Positions 52,984 through 61,319 of a stretch of DNA of 64,000 nt are shown piece after piece. A program made the position numbers and the translations under genes. The notes beneath the pieces were generated by a model. The model saw only the letters and a program-made list of their open reading frames with translations. It searched no databases and had not been told where the DNA came from. Where the stretch lies: positions 1 to 64,000 of the forward strand of contig CAUCQW010000012.1 of the NCBI GenBank assembly GCA_958445065.1. The letters are read 5' to 3'. This DNA is from an uncultured Collinsella sp. (GTDB taxonomy: Bacteria > Actinomycetota > Coriobacteriia > Coriobacteriales > Coriobacteriaceae). Each line of letters opens with the position of its first letter. The first letter of the stretch is position 1.

Positions 52984-54045
52984 CTATTCAATCATGCCAC
53001 GCTCGAGCGTACCGAGCGCCGCGCGGGCGTCCCATGCTGCAATGCGCTTCTCGGTCTTCCACGTTTGGAAGAACCAACCGGCAGCCGGTGCAAACGAAGC
53101 CAGTTGGTTGGCGATAAACACGCGCTCGTAGGCATTGCGGCCCTCGGGCGTAACCGACGAGTTGGCAAAGATCGCCGCGCCCGACCATTCGCCCACCAGC
53201 ACGGGGAACCCAGTCGAAATCGCTTCTTTAAGCTCGCGCTTGTTACGCGAAATCGCCGTCGTCAGCCCGCGGGGGCTCGTGATATCGAGCGCATACTCGT
53301 CGCGGTAATGGTACAGGTGAAGGTCCATGTAGACGTTCTTGTACTTAGCGCCGCGCATAAAATGCTTCCACTCGCTGGGATGTCCCGAAGACGAAAAGAC
53401 GACGATCTTATCCTCGGGCATATACGAACGGACGAGCTCATAGGCATCGCGATAGAAATTGCGCAGGTAGTGGGCCGGAATGCCATCCGTCATGGCAAAG
53501 AGGCTCTTGCGGACACTCATCTGCGGCGTATCCAGCAGCTCAATGCCCAGCAGGCTCTCGGCCTCGCCGTAGCGATCGGCCAGGCGCTCGAGCACGTCGA
53601 GTGCGACATGACGACCGTTGGTGGACGAATGCCACTCGGCAACAGCCTCCGGCGTGGCGGGCGAATCGTTGGAATCGCCCTGGCCACCGGGCACAGTTGC
53701 CAGGTCAAGCAGCACGCGGATGTCGTACTTGGCAGCCCACTCAATTGCACGGTCGATGTAGTCGACAACCGAGATGTAGGACGCATCGGACTCCTGCGAG
53801 CCAAAGGCATACCAGGGTACCGGCAGACGCACGGCATTGAGGCCAATCTGCGCCATGCGGCGGAAATCGTCCTCGCTCACAAACGTCTCGTAATGACGGC
53901 GCATGCGCTCGTTATAGGCGGCGGTGCCCATGGCCTCCTGCAGCTCGGCCGCGTTGGATGCACCGGTCGCCGCGTATAGCGACGGGGTCACCCAAGGCTC
54001 GGGAATAAACCAGCCAGAGAGATTAACGCCGAGTATCCTCTCCAT
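52984..54045 (-). CDS. GH5-like (exo-beta-1,3-glucanase type) protein lacking the acid/base Glu
   Basis: A 353-residue TIM-barrel protein, MERILGVNLSGWFIPEPWVT at the start, with AVRLPVPWYAFG, LLDLATVPGGQGDSNDSP, DLHLYHY near 241 and the nucleophile loop PVLVGEWSGA (Glu286), all as in GH5 exo-1,3-glucanases. The acid/base position, Asn-Glu-Pro in active enzymes, reads Asp172-Thr173-Pro174 (LLGIELLDTPQ), confirmed in the DNA. No signal peptide. ATG 54045 with AAGGGGG six bases before it is clearly the start although the frame opens 97 codons earlier. It precedes rsmI in one unit. It may be inactive, a binding protein, or a transglycosidase-like variant. Confidence 0.82.
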   Translation of the reverse strand: MERILGVNLSGWFIPEPWVTPSLYAATGASNAAELQEAMGTAAYNERMRRHYETFVSEDDFRRMAQIGLNAVRLPVPWYAFGSQESDASYISVVDYIDRAIEWAAKYDIRVLLDLATVPGGQGDSNDSPATPEAVAEWHSSTNGRHVALDVLERLADRYGEAESLLGIELLDTPQMSVRKSLFAMTDGIPAHYLRNFYRDAYELVRSYMPEDKIVVFSSSGHPSEWKHFMRGAKYKNVYMDLHLYHYRDEYALDITSPRGLTTAISRNKRELKEAISTGFPVLVGEWSGAAIFANSSVTPEGRNAYERVFIANQLASFAPAAGWFFQTWKTEKRIAAWDARAALGTLERGMIE

Positions 54046-54305
54046 CACTGCCCCCTTTTGAATCATACGGGCTAAGCCCGCATCGCTCTTGCATGACATA
54101 TCTATCGATTTGAGTATACCCGCGCATGCAGACAGGCGACCGAACGGTCTACAAAGTGGCGCAAAAGTGGGAGGAATGTCTGGGACAGGTGGGCACGAGC
54201 TGGTGCGCCGAGATGTGCGCGCACGTCGGAAGTAAGCGCCGGAAAGCGCATCCCACTCTGAAGCCAAATTCCGGGACGCAATTTCCGCAGAGTCCTCGAT
54301 AGAAT
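54046..54305. other. non-coding stretch upstream of the GH5-like gene
   Basis: No gene is seen. GGGACAGGT near 54183 recalls the arms of the palindrome at 45705. AATTCCGGGACGCAATTTCC near 54270 resembles sequence at 6197-6217 and the TTCCGCAG spacer of type I elements, so this may be palindrome debris. A promoter for the GH5-rsmI unit should lie here but was not resolved. Confidence 0.35.
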
Positions 54306-54361
54306 AAAAGGACCCCTTTGCAGAGGTCCTAGTCAATTCAAGGTGGCGGGGAAGGGAATCG
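54306..54361 (-). repeat. displaced tRNA-Phe 3' end plus terminator
   Basis: A 56-base exact direct repeat of 54492-54547 (period 186): tRNA-Phe from the T-loop to its end followed by its terminator. Confidence 0.88.
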
Positions 54362-54491
54362 CGTCCGCGCGCTGCGCGGACGGACCGCTGCGGCGCTTAC
54401 GCGCCTTGCGAGCTACGCTGGCAAACGCTTGCGCGTTTCCTCAGCTCCGCGCCCTCACGGGGTTCGATTCCGTGCAGGGTCCATATAAAAG
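54362..54491. mobile_element. tRNA T-loop-associated hairpin element, copy D (diverged)
   Basis: 130 bp with the same layout as copies A-C but different sequence: a GTCCGCGC/GCGCGGAC-type hairpin, a GC-rich middle, an AAACGC/GCGTTT hairpin and an inverted T-arm-like tail (CACGGGGTTCGATTCCGTG). Confidence 0.55.
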
Positions 54492-54494
54492 AAA

Positions 54495-54516
54495 AGGACC
54501 CCTTTGCAGAGGTCCT
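54495..54516 (-). terminator. tRNA-Phe terminator
   Basis: AGGACCTCT-GCAA-AGGGGTCCT (one mismatch) with UUUUCUUUU after it on the minus strand. Confidence 0.8.
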
Positions 54517-54529
54517 AGTCAATTCAAGG

Positions 54530-54602
<73 letters not shown>

Positions 54603-54725
54603 ATTTGAGGTGTGCCTTGTTTCAAGGCTTGATTAGTATAACCAAGGACGCGTTCCGGTCAACCGAGAATTTTAAAAAAGTTTTTGGGCACAGCCTCGGT
54701 TCTATAAATCGGCACGTCAGAGGCA

Positions 54726-55013
54726 TCAGCCGGCAGCAAGAAGTTTTTCACTCAGAGCCGCACGGGCAAACTCACTTGGCGTCATCCCCTCGGCAGCCGC
54801 CCGTCGACGAATGGCCTCCTTCATTCCCAGAGGAATCTTGACCGACAGCGTTGCCGTCCCCTCACCTGAGAGCGGGGGCCGTCCATGCACGATCCCACCA
54901 ACGGTGTGTTCGCCATCCGGAAACTCTCCGCGCTCGTACGACTCGCACCACGCGTCAATCATTTCATCCGTTACAACCTGACCATTAGCGGCCGTATACG
55001 TCTTGCCCATCAT
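54726..55013 (-). CDS. RHH-type antitoxin
   Basis: A 95-residue protein that starts MMGKTYTAANGQVVTDEMID and has a C-terminal ribbon-helix-helix (TLSVKIPLGMKEAIRRRAAA, then EGMTPSEFARAALSEKLL). The central part (RGEFPDGEHTVGGIVHGRPP) is the likely toxin-wrapping segment. Its ATG overlaps the stop of the upstream small gene by four bases (ATGA), the typical toxin-antitoxin coupling, with the toxin first. It probably represses its own operon. Confidence 0.78.
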   Translation of the reverse strand: MMGKTYTAANGQVVTDEMIDAWCESYERGEFPDGEHTVGGIVHGRPPLSGEGTATLSVKIPLGMKEAIRRRAAAEGMTPSEFARAALSEKLLAAG

Positions 55014-55276
55014 CGACCCCTTTGCCGAGCCTGTTCAATCTCCTGCCAAAATTTCTTCTGGACTGGAGACAAGGCATGAATGATAAGCCACCCACGGACA
55101 AGCTCGACCGCGACAAGCTCCACGCTTCGTCCGTCTGAGAGCCATCCAATTGCAAGCCATCTCGGCGGCTCGTCCTTCGGCTCGCGACGAATGCACTCAG
55201 TAACCGCAAGCCAAGCGCTAAGCACCTGCTTTTCCGTCAGGTGCTTTTTAGCGTTGGGATGGATCTCAACATCCAT
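55010..55276 (-). CDS. small toxin-like protein of a toxin-antitoxin pair
   Basis: An 88-residue basic protein, MDVEIHPNAKKHLTEKQVLS, then AWLAVTECIRREPKDEPPRW, with a terminal beta-rich part (SVELVAVELVRGWLIIHALS) and KKFWQEIEQARQ. The fold looks BrnT/RelE-like (short, basic, strand after helix, ending on an HA motif), which would make it an mRNA interferase. The frame opens 32 codons earlier, but ATG 55276 preceded by GGAGGA is chosen. Family assignment is tentative; pairing with the RHH gene is the main argument. Confidence 0.65.
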   Translation of the reverse strand: MDVEIHPNAKKHLTEKQVLSAWLAVTECIRREPKDEPPRWLAIGWLSDGRSVELVAVELVRGWLIIHALSPVQKKFWQEIEQARQRGR

Positions 55277-55334
55277 GCATCTTCTCCTCCATCTTACCCA
55301 ATTTCGTATGACGAAAGTCCACTGTCGCCAATTC

Positions 55335-55694
55335 TTAAGCCGGCACGCGTTGGAGAGCAGGAGTCGAAACAATGATTGAAGGACGCTCTAGTACGGCCCA
55401 GGCGCCGAGGCAGGAGCACATGCGCCAAGGACGAACGTTTTCGTAGCGCGCGAGGATATTGCCGTCGTGATCGATGAAGGCGATGTCGATGGGATAGGCC
55501 ATAAAACACGTATGGACCGAAGAGCAGCGTGGAAACGCCATGACGAGCGACAGGCCGTTGGCGGCAACCGGACGCCGTCCCAGCATGCCGCGCAGGCGCA
55601 CGACAAACGACTCCGCCACCACAAACTCGGCCGGCGTCCAACCCAGCCTGTTGAGTGCCCGCGCGTAAGCGATGTAGGACGAGACCGCGGTCAC
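55335..55694 (-). CDS. DUF192-family protein at the end of the tad operon
   Basis: A 119-residue protein. The DUF192 core runs from SFVVRLRGMLGRRPVAANGL through PRCSSVHTCFMAYPIDIAFI to DHDGNILARYENVRPWRMC, with the conserved C-x(3)-HT-x-FM-x(3)-D pattern. Function of the family is unknown. GTG 55694 overlaps the stop of the preceding TadE-like gene by four bases (GTGA) with GGGGGTGG just upstream; an ATG seven codons earlier is also possible. Co-translation with pseudopilin genes suggests a role in the pilus, perhaps in maturation. Confidence 0.78.
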   Translation of the reverse strand: MTAVSSYIAYARALNRLGWTPAEFVVAESFVVRLRGMLGRRPVAANGLSLVMAFPRCSSVHTCFMAYPIDIAFIDHDGNILARYENVRPWRMCSCLGAWAVLERPSIIVSTPALQRVPA

Positions 55695-56167
55695 ATGACC
55701 ACCCCCGGATGCCATGGATCGACCGTCACCGCGCGCTCGTGCGACAACGTTGTCGGCGCCCCCAGCGGAACGCCAGCGATGCTGAGAGAAGTCGGCCACG
55801 GCTCATAGTGCATGGTGCAGGTGTAGGTCCTAAACGTACCGGATAGGGAGAGCAGGCCACCATCTGATGCCTTCGCGCCTTGCTCGCTCGACACTTCGAT
55901 CTGCAAGTCATAGCCTTCCATGGCATTCAGAATTTGAGTCTGGACCGTCGCCGAGGCATCGGCAGAGCTTTCGTCGCCCTCCCCCTCCGACGCCACGGCA
56001 TGCGCTAGCACGATGTCGGGCACCACGCGGTCGAAGCGCGCGACAGCGCCGGCAAAGATCATGACGTTGTACACGATGAGTGCCAGCACCAGCAAAACGG
56101 GCGTAACCACTGCCATCTCCACCGTCGCTTGGGCGCGCTCCTCGCGCAGACGCATGCGGATACTCAT
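55691..56167 (-). CDS. TadE-like pseudopilin
   Basis: A 158-residue protein with the TadE N-terminus: basic start, RAQATVEMAVVTPVLLVLAL (Glu in the EMA position of the type IV-like prepilin segment) and a following helix, then a soluble domain with paired Cys (TYTCTMHYE has one). Its ATG shares a base with the stop of the large TadG-like gene (TAATG). Pseudopilins of this type prime or adapt the Flp pilus. Confidence 0.82.
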   Translation of the reverse strand: MSIRMRLREERAQATVEMAVVTPVLLVLALIVYNVMIFAGAVARFDRVVPDIVLAHAVASEGEGDESSADASATVQTQILNAMEGYDLQIEVSSEQGAKASDGGLLSLSGTFRTYTCTMHYEPWPTSLSIAGVPLGAPTTLSHERAVTVDPWHPGVVM

Positions 56168-58320
56168 TACGACCCACCGCCCAGAGCGCCAACCAGCGTG
56201 GCGACATCGACGGTGAGCGGGATGGAGCCGCCGCCGGGCAGAGGAATCTCCGCAAGTGTGAACACCGTACCGCTAATGGTGCGTTCGACTTGATATTCCA
56301 ACGCCTCGCAAAGCGCCTTGGGATCGGTCACGCCCAACGGAATACTTCGCAGTTTGTCTTGCGCTTGAGAGAGACCCGCAATGTCAGACCCCGGACTCTT
56401 AATGACGTTGGCAGAATCGGTCAGCACCGGCTTTCGCAGGCGCAAGTCGCACGGTTCCAAACCCAGCGCCGCCACGGACGCCGAAACGGTATCGCCGAGC
56501 CACGATGCGATGGAGCCCAACGCGCCGCTGCCCCCTCCTAGGCCTTTAATCATCTCGTCCATAAGTTCGTCGGCCGAACCTTGAATATCACCGTATCCTA
56601 CGAGCAGCCGTCCCCAAACATCCATGACGCCGTCGAGCACGCCGGCAACGCCGCCCGAGCGTTCCTTCAATGTCGAGAAAAATCGCGAAAGCACGTTGTT
56701 TTGCGCCGTCGCGTCATCGGGTGCCAGCACCGCGCCAGAGATAGCACCGCGATTGCCAAGCCTGACTGCCGTGTTAAACGAAGAGTTGAGCTCGTCGGGG
56801 CTCGAGATGGCACCCGTAACCGCAAAGGCGACCACGCCGTTGCGACCGGGCGGAGCGATACGCGGACGCTCGCCCGAAAGCTCCTTGATGGCCTGGTCAA
56901 ACGTATTGCCCGCACGATCGGCCTCGTCTTCGGTCTGACGCTCGAGCTCGAGCTCTTTGTTGCGGCATTCGACGTAGTCTTCCAGAGCCTCTTTGAACTT
57001 GTCAAAGTGGTACTCGAAGCCGTTTTCGATGAACGATGGCGGCATGAGGGCGCTTCCAAGCGTAACCACGCCGAAGCCGCACGCTTCGCATGTATCACGA
57101 CCATCATAATCAGCAACAGATGCCAGCCCACTCGGAGTCCCTTTCTGATAGACGGGGCATTCGACTCCATAATGCAGGTATGTTCTGCCGTCGTTGTTGC
57201 TTACAGGCCATGCGGCATCGGTGTAAAGTTCGGTCGGCCGCACCTCGTTTGGGACACGCGGCAATAGTGGGATATAGGCAGAAAACCGTTCGCCATCATC
57301 TTTTATGTATGCTCGATCGACCTCTTCAATCGCATAGGCATAGAACGCTTTTCGAGCGGCTGACTGCGCTTTCATCTCGACGCTCGATCCCTGAGGTTTT
57401 TCATTCGCCAAGCGCTGTCGGTAATAGGTTTTCGCGCGATCGAGCGCTATTTGCGGCTCCCATGTGATGCTCGACTTTTCATGACGGTTCTGGCTGTCAG
57501 ATAGTTCTGCTAGTTTTTTCGCACGCTCCCACATACACGAGTACTTGCCAATCGAACTCTCGTCCGACCCGCCACAATCCGCCAGCCAAGCGCGCTCTTT
57601 AGCCTTCGCCGTGTCCTCAGAAGCCTTCCGCAGCTCCTCGGCCGCACGCTCTAAATCATCTGATGTGTCTTTAATGGCATCGGTCGAGATCTCTGACCCT
57701 TTGAGCGCAGCGAAGTCCGACTCGGATGTCCTGGGCACAGCAAGCGCCGTACCGGTATAGGTCACACTATCGGTATCCTGCGCCGACACCGCCTGCGTGG
57801 CACGCGCGGCAATCAGATACGGCAGAGCCGTCTCGATTTTCTGTAAGCCTTCCGATGCGCTTTTGGCAAACTTGTTGCGCGTTTTAATGATCTCGATCCC
57901 GGTGTCGATCATATTGCCGGCAACTGGTTCGGCACCCGGGATGAGGATGGCGACCAGGCCCGTCCCGATCGTGGCAAACCCCGCTAGCCCCAGACTCAAG
58001 ATGCTCGCATCAACCACCGTGGCAGCCGTGTGATAGGACGACACTACGTTGGCACCCGCCAGCGCGCCGCTATCGGCCGCCACCTGGGTATCCCCGGCAC
58101 GCGACATGCTCCATATCGCCGCGGTCGACGAAAACAACAACGTGAGCACCACTAGGATGACCACGGCAGAAGAAAGCGTGGTATAGGCGCTGTCTTCGAT
58201 AAACAGATCAACACCGGCGCGGCCCATAAAGCCGCCTCGCTTGCGATGGCAGCTCGGACGGCGCGTCAAAACGCGTCTAGACCAGAAACGCTTAATCCCA
58301 TGCAGCAATCCACGAATCAT
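56167..58320 (-). CDS. large TadG-like pilus protein
   Basis: A 717-residue protein with one N-terminal helix (TTLSSAVVILVVLTLLFSST, about residues 45-65) and the MSRAGDTQVAADSGALAGAN motif of TadG/RcpC-like proteins (DxAAxAGA type). The rest is extracytoplasmic, partly helical, with a Cys-rich patch near residue 440 (DTCEACGFGV). ATG 58320 has GGAGGG six bases before it and lies 29 bases inside the end of the preceding TadE-like gene; the frame opens 27 codons upstream. The length exceeds usual TadG (about 350-550), so part of it may be adhesive. Confidence 0.8.
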   Translation of the reverse strand: MIRGLLHGIKRFWSRRVLTRRPSCHRKRGGFMGRAGVDLFIEDSAYTTLSSAVVILVVLTLLFSSTAAIWSMSRAGDTQVAADSGALAGANVVSSYHTAATVVDASILSLGLAGFATIGTGLVAILIPGAEPVAGNMIDTGIEIIKTRNKFAKSASEGLQKIETALPYLIAARATQAVSAQDTDSVTYTGTALAVPRTSESDFAALKGSEISTDAIKDTSDDLERAAEELRKASEDTAKAKERAWLADCGGSDESSIGKYSCMWERAKKLAELSDSQNRHEKSSITWEPQIALDRAKTYYRQRLANEKPQGSSVEMKAQSAARKAFYAYAIEEVDRAYIKDDGERFSAYIPLLPRVPNEVRPTELYTDAAWPVSNNDGRTYLHYGVECPVYQKGTPSGLASVADYDGRDTCEACGFGVVTLGSALMPPSFIENGFEYHFDKFKEALEDYVECRNKELELERQTEDEADRAGNTFDQAIKELSGERPRIAPPGRNGVVAFAVTGAISSPDELNSSFNTAVRLGNRGAISGAVLAPDDATAQNNVLSRFFSTLKERSGGVAGVLDGVMDVWGRLLVGYGDIQGSADELMDEMIKGLGGGSGALGSIASWLGDTVSASVAALGLEPCDLRLRKPVLTDSANVIKSPGSDIAGLSQAQDKLRSIPLGVTDPKALCEALEYQVERTISGTVFTLAEIPLPGGGSIPLTVDVATLVGALGGGS

Positions 58321-58828
58321 AATCTCCCTCCAGCCATTCGGGACGTGATTGATACGAGACATCGACCTTGAGCTCAACGTAGCCGCCCTCGCCTGCACCA
58401 CTCATAGCCTGCGCAAACGCACCGATCACAGGCAACGGTTTGACCTCGCTGGAAACGGACACGGACGAGACGCCACCCGCACCGGCCCGACCAAGCTCGA
58501 TATCCCACGACAACGGCCCGCCGGCATGAAAGATCGAAACGTTGGGCACTGCGGCAAGCCGGCGGCGGGTGAACTCCTTAAGATCGTCGTCCTCCGCCGT
58601 CGTCGTGGTCATGAGCCGCGCGGTCTCGGCGGCGGCAGACTCCATGACCGCGCGCGTATAAAGCAAGCACACTGGTTGCAGTGCGAGAAGGATGAGCGTC
58701 AGAAACGTCGGCAGCAAAAAAGCGGCCTCGACCGTAGACTGCGCCCGGTCCTCGCGCGCGATATCAATACAACGCGATGTCCTTAGCGCCCGCAGCGGCG
58801 TCGATAACCGACGTCGAGGCAACGCCAT
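58292..58828 (-). CDS. TadE-like pseudopilin
   Basis: A 178-residue protein from ATG 58828. REDRAQSTVEAAFLLPTFLT is the prepilin-like segment, followed by helix (LTLILLALQPVCLLYTRAVM) and a soluble domain. The start lies 64 bases inside the preceding small pilin gene and lacks a good ribosome site, so coupling or a non-standard start nearer 58760 is possible. The open frame continues far upstream but that part is a shadow of the pilin gene. Confidence 0.75.
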   Translation of the reverse strand: MALPRRRLSTPLRALRTSRCIDIAREDRAQSTVEAAFLLPTFLTLILLALQPVCLLYTRAVMESAAAETARLMTTTTAEDDDLKEFTRRRLAAVPNVSIFHAGGPLSWDIELGRAGAGGVSSVSVSSEVKPLPVIGAFAQAMSGAGEGGYVELKVDVSYQSRPEWLEGDYDSWIAAWD

Positions 58829-58982
58829 GGGATGCCGCCCGCTCAACCAGCGCCGCCAAGCGCCCATCGGTGCCAGCACGCCAAAGCCCCGCGATCGCCA
58901 GCACGATCGATAACAGCGCCACTGTAACGATGGCGTATTCCACAGTCGCTTGGGCAACCTCTTCACGCAGAACGCCATGCAT
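58764..58982 (-). CDS. Flp/TadE-like small pilin
   Basis: A 72-residue protein: MHGVLREEVAQATVEYAIVT then a hydrophobic helix and a short tail. The EYA core matches Flp-type prepilins, but the residue before it is Ala where the cleaved Gly is usual (AQATVEYA), so processing is uncertain. It precedes the TadE-like gene and follows a small membrane protein gene by one base. Confidence 0.75.
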   Translation of the reverse strand: MHGVLREEVAQATVEYAIVTVALLSIVLAIAGLWRAGTDGRLAALVERAASHGVASTSVIDAAAGAKDIALY

Positions 58983-58983
58983 T

Positions 58984-59547
58984 TCACGATCCCTCCTTTG
59001 AGCTTATTGTTTGCGGGACCAGACGCACGGCGCGCAGACGACACGAAGCATCGCCAGCATCCGCGGCAACCGTCACCATATCGACCCAGCCGCGCCCATC
59101 GCGCACGATGGCGCCCCATACGTTGCCCTTAATATCGAGATAGCCGCTCAGGGCGAGCTGGGCCGTTGGCACCTCGCGGTAGGCGCGTAACATATCCGCC
59201 GCTGCCTCGGTCATCGGTCGGTCCTCGGACCATGCAAGCCGGACCGCAATCGCGTTGTCCTCAGGCGAATCCGTCGCAGTGCCAGACCGCTTGTCGAGCG
59301 TCCGCAGAAAGGTTTGCGCCGTGACAGCGACATCCGAATCGTCCGCATCTCGCATCTCATCTTTTTGAGACGCCACCGCCGAATCTGAGCCCGAATCGAA
59401 GGCGGCCCCAGGACGCTGCTGCCGCGCGGCGTTAAGCCCCCAAAGCACCGCCGCTATCGCCACGGTCAGGCAAGCAAACACCAGCAGCACCCCGATGGGG
59501 CGCTCGCCCTCTACAGGCTGTTGATGCCCTCGCTGATAGCGTTCCAT
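58984..59547 (-). CDS. tad-locus single-pass membrane protein
   Basis: A 187-residue protein I do not recognise. After a short polar start it has a helix (GVLLVFACLTVAIAAVLWGL), then an extracytoplasmic part of about 140 residues with a weak beta pattern (TAQLALSGYLDIKGNVWGAI). The ATG lies 37 bases inside flp; GTG 59490 is an alternative start just after the flp stop. Position between two pilin genes suggests a pilus accessory role. Confidence 0.65.
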   Translation of the reverse strand: MERYQRGHQQPVEGERPIGVLLVFACLTVAIAAVLWGLNAARQQRPGAAFDSGSDSAVASQKDEMRDADDSDVAVTAQTFLRTLDKRSGTATDSPEDNAIAVRLAWSEDRPMTEAAADMLRAYREVPTAQLALSGYLDIKGNVWGAIVRDGRGWVDMVTVAADAGDASCRLRAVRLVPQTISSKEGS

Positions 59548-59744
59548 AGATCTTGGACCTTGCCTTTAAATGCAACGATGGCAATAATCGCGATCACCAC
59601 AAGCACGCCCACCAAAATGGCGTACTCGGTGGTACCCTGCGCGCTCTCCTCCCGCAACAGCTCCTTGGCATGCTGGCGAGCGCGGATCGCCCGGCAAAAA
59701 GCCCAGTTCCAAGCCTTGTCAGCAACTTCGACCATCGTGTTCAT
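59511..59744 (-). CDS. flp: Flp-type major pilin
   Basis: A 77-residue prepilin: a long basic leader (FCRAIRARQHAKELLREESA), the processing motif AQG-TTEYAILVG with conserved Glu and Tyr, then the hydrophobic helix VLVVIAIIAIVAFKGKV and a short tail. Cleavage after Gly would leave a pilin of about 40 residues, the expected size of Flp. GGGAGG lies before the ATG. No prepilin peptidase gene is in the window. Confidence 0.88.
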   Translation of the reverse strand: MNTMVEVADKAWNWAFCRAIRARQHAKELLREESAQGTTEYAILVGVLVVIAIIAIVAFKGKVQDLWNAISEGINSL

Positions 59745-59754
59745 GTATTCCTCC

Positions 59755-60396
59755 CTACATCATCCCGCCTGCTCCCAGCAGCGGGCCCAATATGGACAGA
59801 AGCAACGCCGGCAAGATGAGCGTGCCGGTGGGAATCAGCAGCTTGACGGGTGCACGCTCGATCTCGCGCTCGACCGCGGCGCGATGAGCCGCACGGATCT
59901 CGCGACTTTGAGCGGCCAGCGTCTCGGCAAGTGGGGCACCCAGGGCGAGCGCCTGCCCCACCGTGATGGCAAAGGTCTCGAGCGCTCGCACGTCCAGGTC
60001 GCGCGCGGCGGCCAACAACTCGTCCTCACGCGTGCCCACGCCCACCTGCCACGCCATGCAGGCGCGCTCAAGGCGAAGAGCCAGCACTGACCGGCGGTTG
60101 GCGCAGAAAATCTCAAGCGCCGCATCAAACGAAAGACCGGCCGAAAGACCCAAGCGCACAACATCGATCATCTCGGACACTTCGCCGAGCGACACTCGCG
60201 CCGGGCCGCCCGCTCCAACCGCGCCCTTCACTCGCGCGGTCAGAGCATCGACCACCGAGCGACCCGCGGCAGCGACCAGCACCGCCTCGCGCTTGCAGGC
60301 CCCTGCGATCTTGCGTGCATCCGCCCGATCCAAACCCGTCGCGACAAATACACTCAGGGCGCACAGGCAAGCCGCAACTGCAACCGGGGCGCTCAT
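59755..60396 (-). CDS. tadC: TadC, inner-membrane platform protein of the Flp pilus
   Basis: A 213-residue T2SF-domain protein. The core VSLGEVSEMIDVVRLGLSAG, then LSFDAALEIFC, AFAITVGQ-like ETFAITVGQALALGAPLAETL and the two C-terminal helices (IPTGTLILPALLLSILGPLL) are typical. ATG 60396 overlaps the tadB stop (ATGA) with GGTGGAG before it. It is somewhat short for TadC (about 250-320), missing part of the first membrane region. Confidence 0.85.
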   Translation of the reverse strand: MSAPVAVAACLCALSVFVATGLDRADARKIAGACKREAVLVAAAGRSVVDALTARVKGAVGAGGPARVSLGEVSEMIDVVRLGLSAGLSFDAALEIFCANRRSVLALRLERACMAWQVGVGTREDELLAAARDLDVRALETFAITVGQALALGAPLAETLAAQSREIRAAHRAAVEREIERAPVKLLIPTGTLILPALLLSILGPLLGAGGMM

Positions 60397-61319
60397 AGCT
60401 CCACCCGCATAATGCGCCGGATAACCACCAGGGCAACGGCGTTGAGGGCAAGACCCAGCACCACAGCGCCCGCGCCGGCAGGCGTCGCAAGACCGCGACG
60501 AAAATCTGCCGAAAGCAGCGCCAACACCGCGCACATGCCCGCCGGCATCGCCGCGACCATATGCGCAGACATGCGAGCCTGCGACGTCTTAACATCCAGG
60601 CGGCGCTTGAGCTCAATGCGCTCCCCCACCATGCTCGACGCCTCGGACAGTAAGTCGGCAAGCGGAGCGCCGGTGCGCTGAGACACCTTAAGCGCCAAGG
60701 TCACAAGCGAAAGACCGGGGGCGTCGATACGCACGAGCAAGTCATCGAGCGCGTCGGTCGCCGAGATGCCGCAATCGATCGCCGCCGCCACCCGCAAAAA
60801 CTCGGTATGCACTGGCTCTTGCGCATGAGCGCCCACAAAGCGCATGCCCTGGGCCAGCGAATGTCCCGAGGCAAGCGACATGGAAAGTGCGGTAAACGCC
60901 TCGGGCATTGCCTCTTCTGCATCGTGTTGCTCGCGCCGGCTCTCAAAGCCATCCCGAGCGGCACCAACGGCAAACGGAGCAACAAGTCCCAAGGCAAATC
61001 CGAGGGGCGATAACGACACCATCGTTAGTAAAACGCAGCAGACACCGCTCGATAGCAGCAGAAACGCCAAACGTCCCGAAGCATCTTCGATCACGAGGCC
61101 AAGGCGATGCGCCGGAGCCAGCGATGCCCACGAACGGGCGATCTTTTTCAGCAGATCGTTTTCCACCAGCTCACGCGGCAGCTTCTCTGCCACCGTCTCG
61201 AGCGCCTGACGTGCCAGCTCCGCCGGCGGTACCTGCGGCACACGAGGTTCCGCCCCGCACGCCGTCGCGACAGAAAGCCCTGCCAAGCCCCCTACGACGA
61301 GGGGCACAGTGATCTCCAT
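60393..61319 (-). CDS. tadB: TadB, inner-membrane platform protein of the Flp pilus
   Basis: A 308-residue T2SF-domain protein with two helices before the domain (LAFLLLSSGVCCVLLTMVSL region) and two after it. Domain features are EEAMPEAFTALSMSLASGHS, FVGAHAQEPVHTEF and SQRTGAPLADLLSEASSMVG. It partners TadC and the TadA ATPase. The start lies 28 bases inside the end of tadA. Confidence 0.87.
   Translation of the reverse strand: MEITVPLVVGGLAGLSVATACGAEPRVPQVPPAELARQALETVAEKLPRELVENDLLKKIARSWASLAPAHRLGLVIEDASGRLAFLLLSSGVCCVLLTMVSLSPLGFALGLVAPFAVGAARDGFESRREQHDAEEAMPEAFTALSMSLASGHSLAQGMRFVGAHAQEPVHTEFLRVAAAIDCGISATDALDDLLVRIDAPGLSLVTLALKVSQRTGAPLADLLSEASSMVGERIELKRRLDVKTSQARMSAHMVAAMPAGMCAVLALLSADFRRGLATPAGAGAVVLGLALNAVALVVIRRIMRVEL

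Noticed and set aside
54046..54336. N-terminal extension of the GH5-like protein (97 extra codons)
   Set aside because: The extension is Arg/Ser/Pro-rich without family similarity and runs into the tRNA-flanking repeat, while ATG 54045 has a strong ribosome site and begins on the conserved fold.
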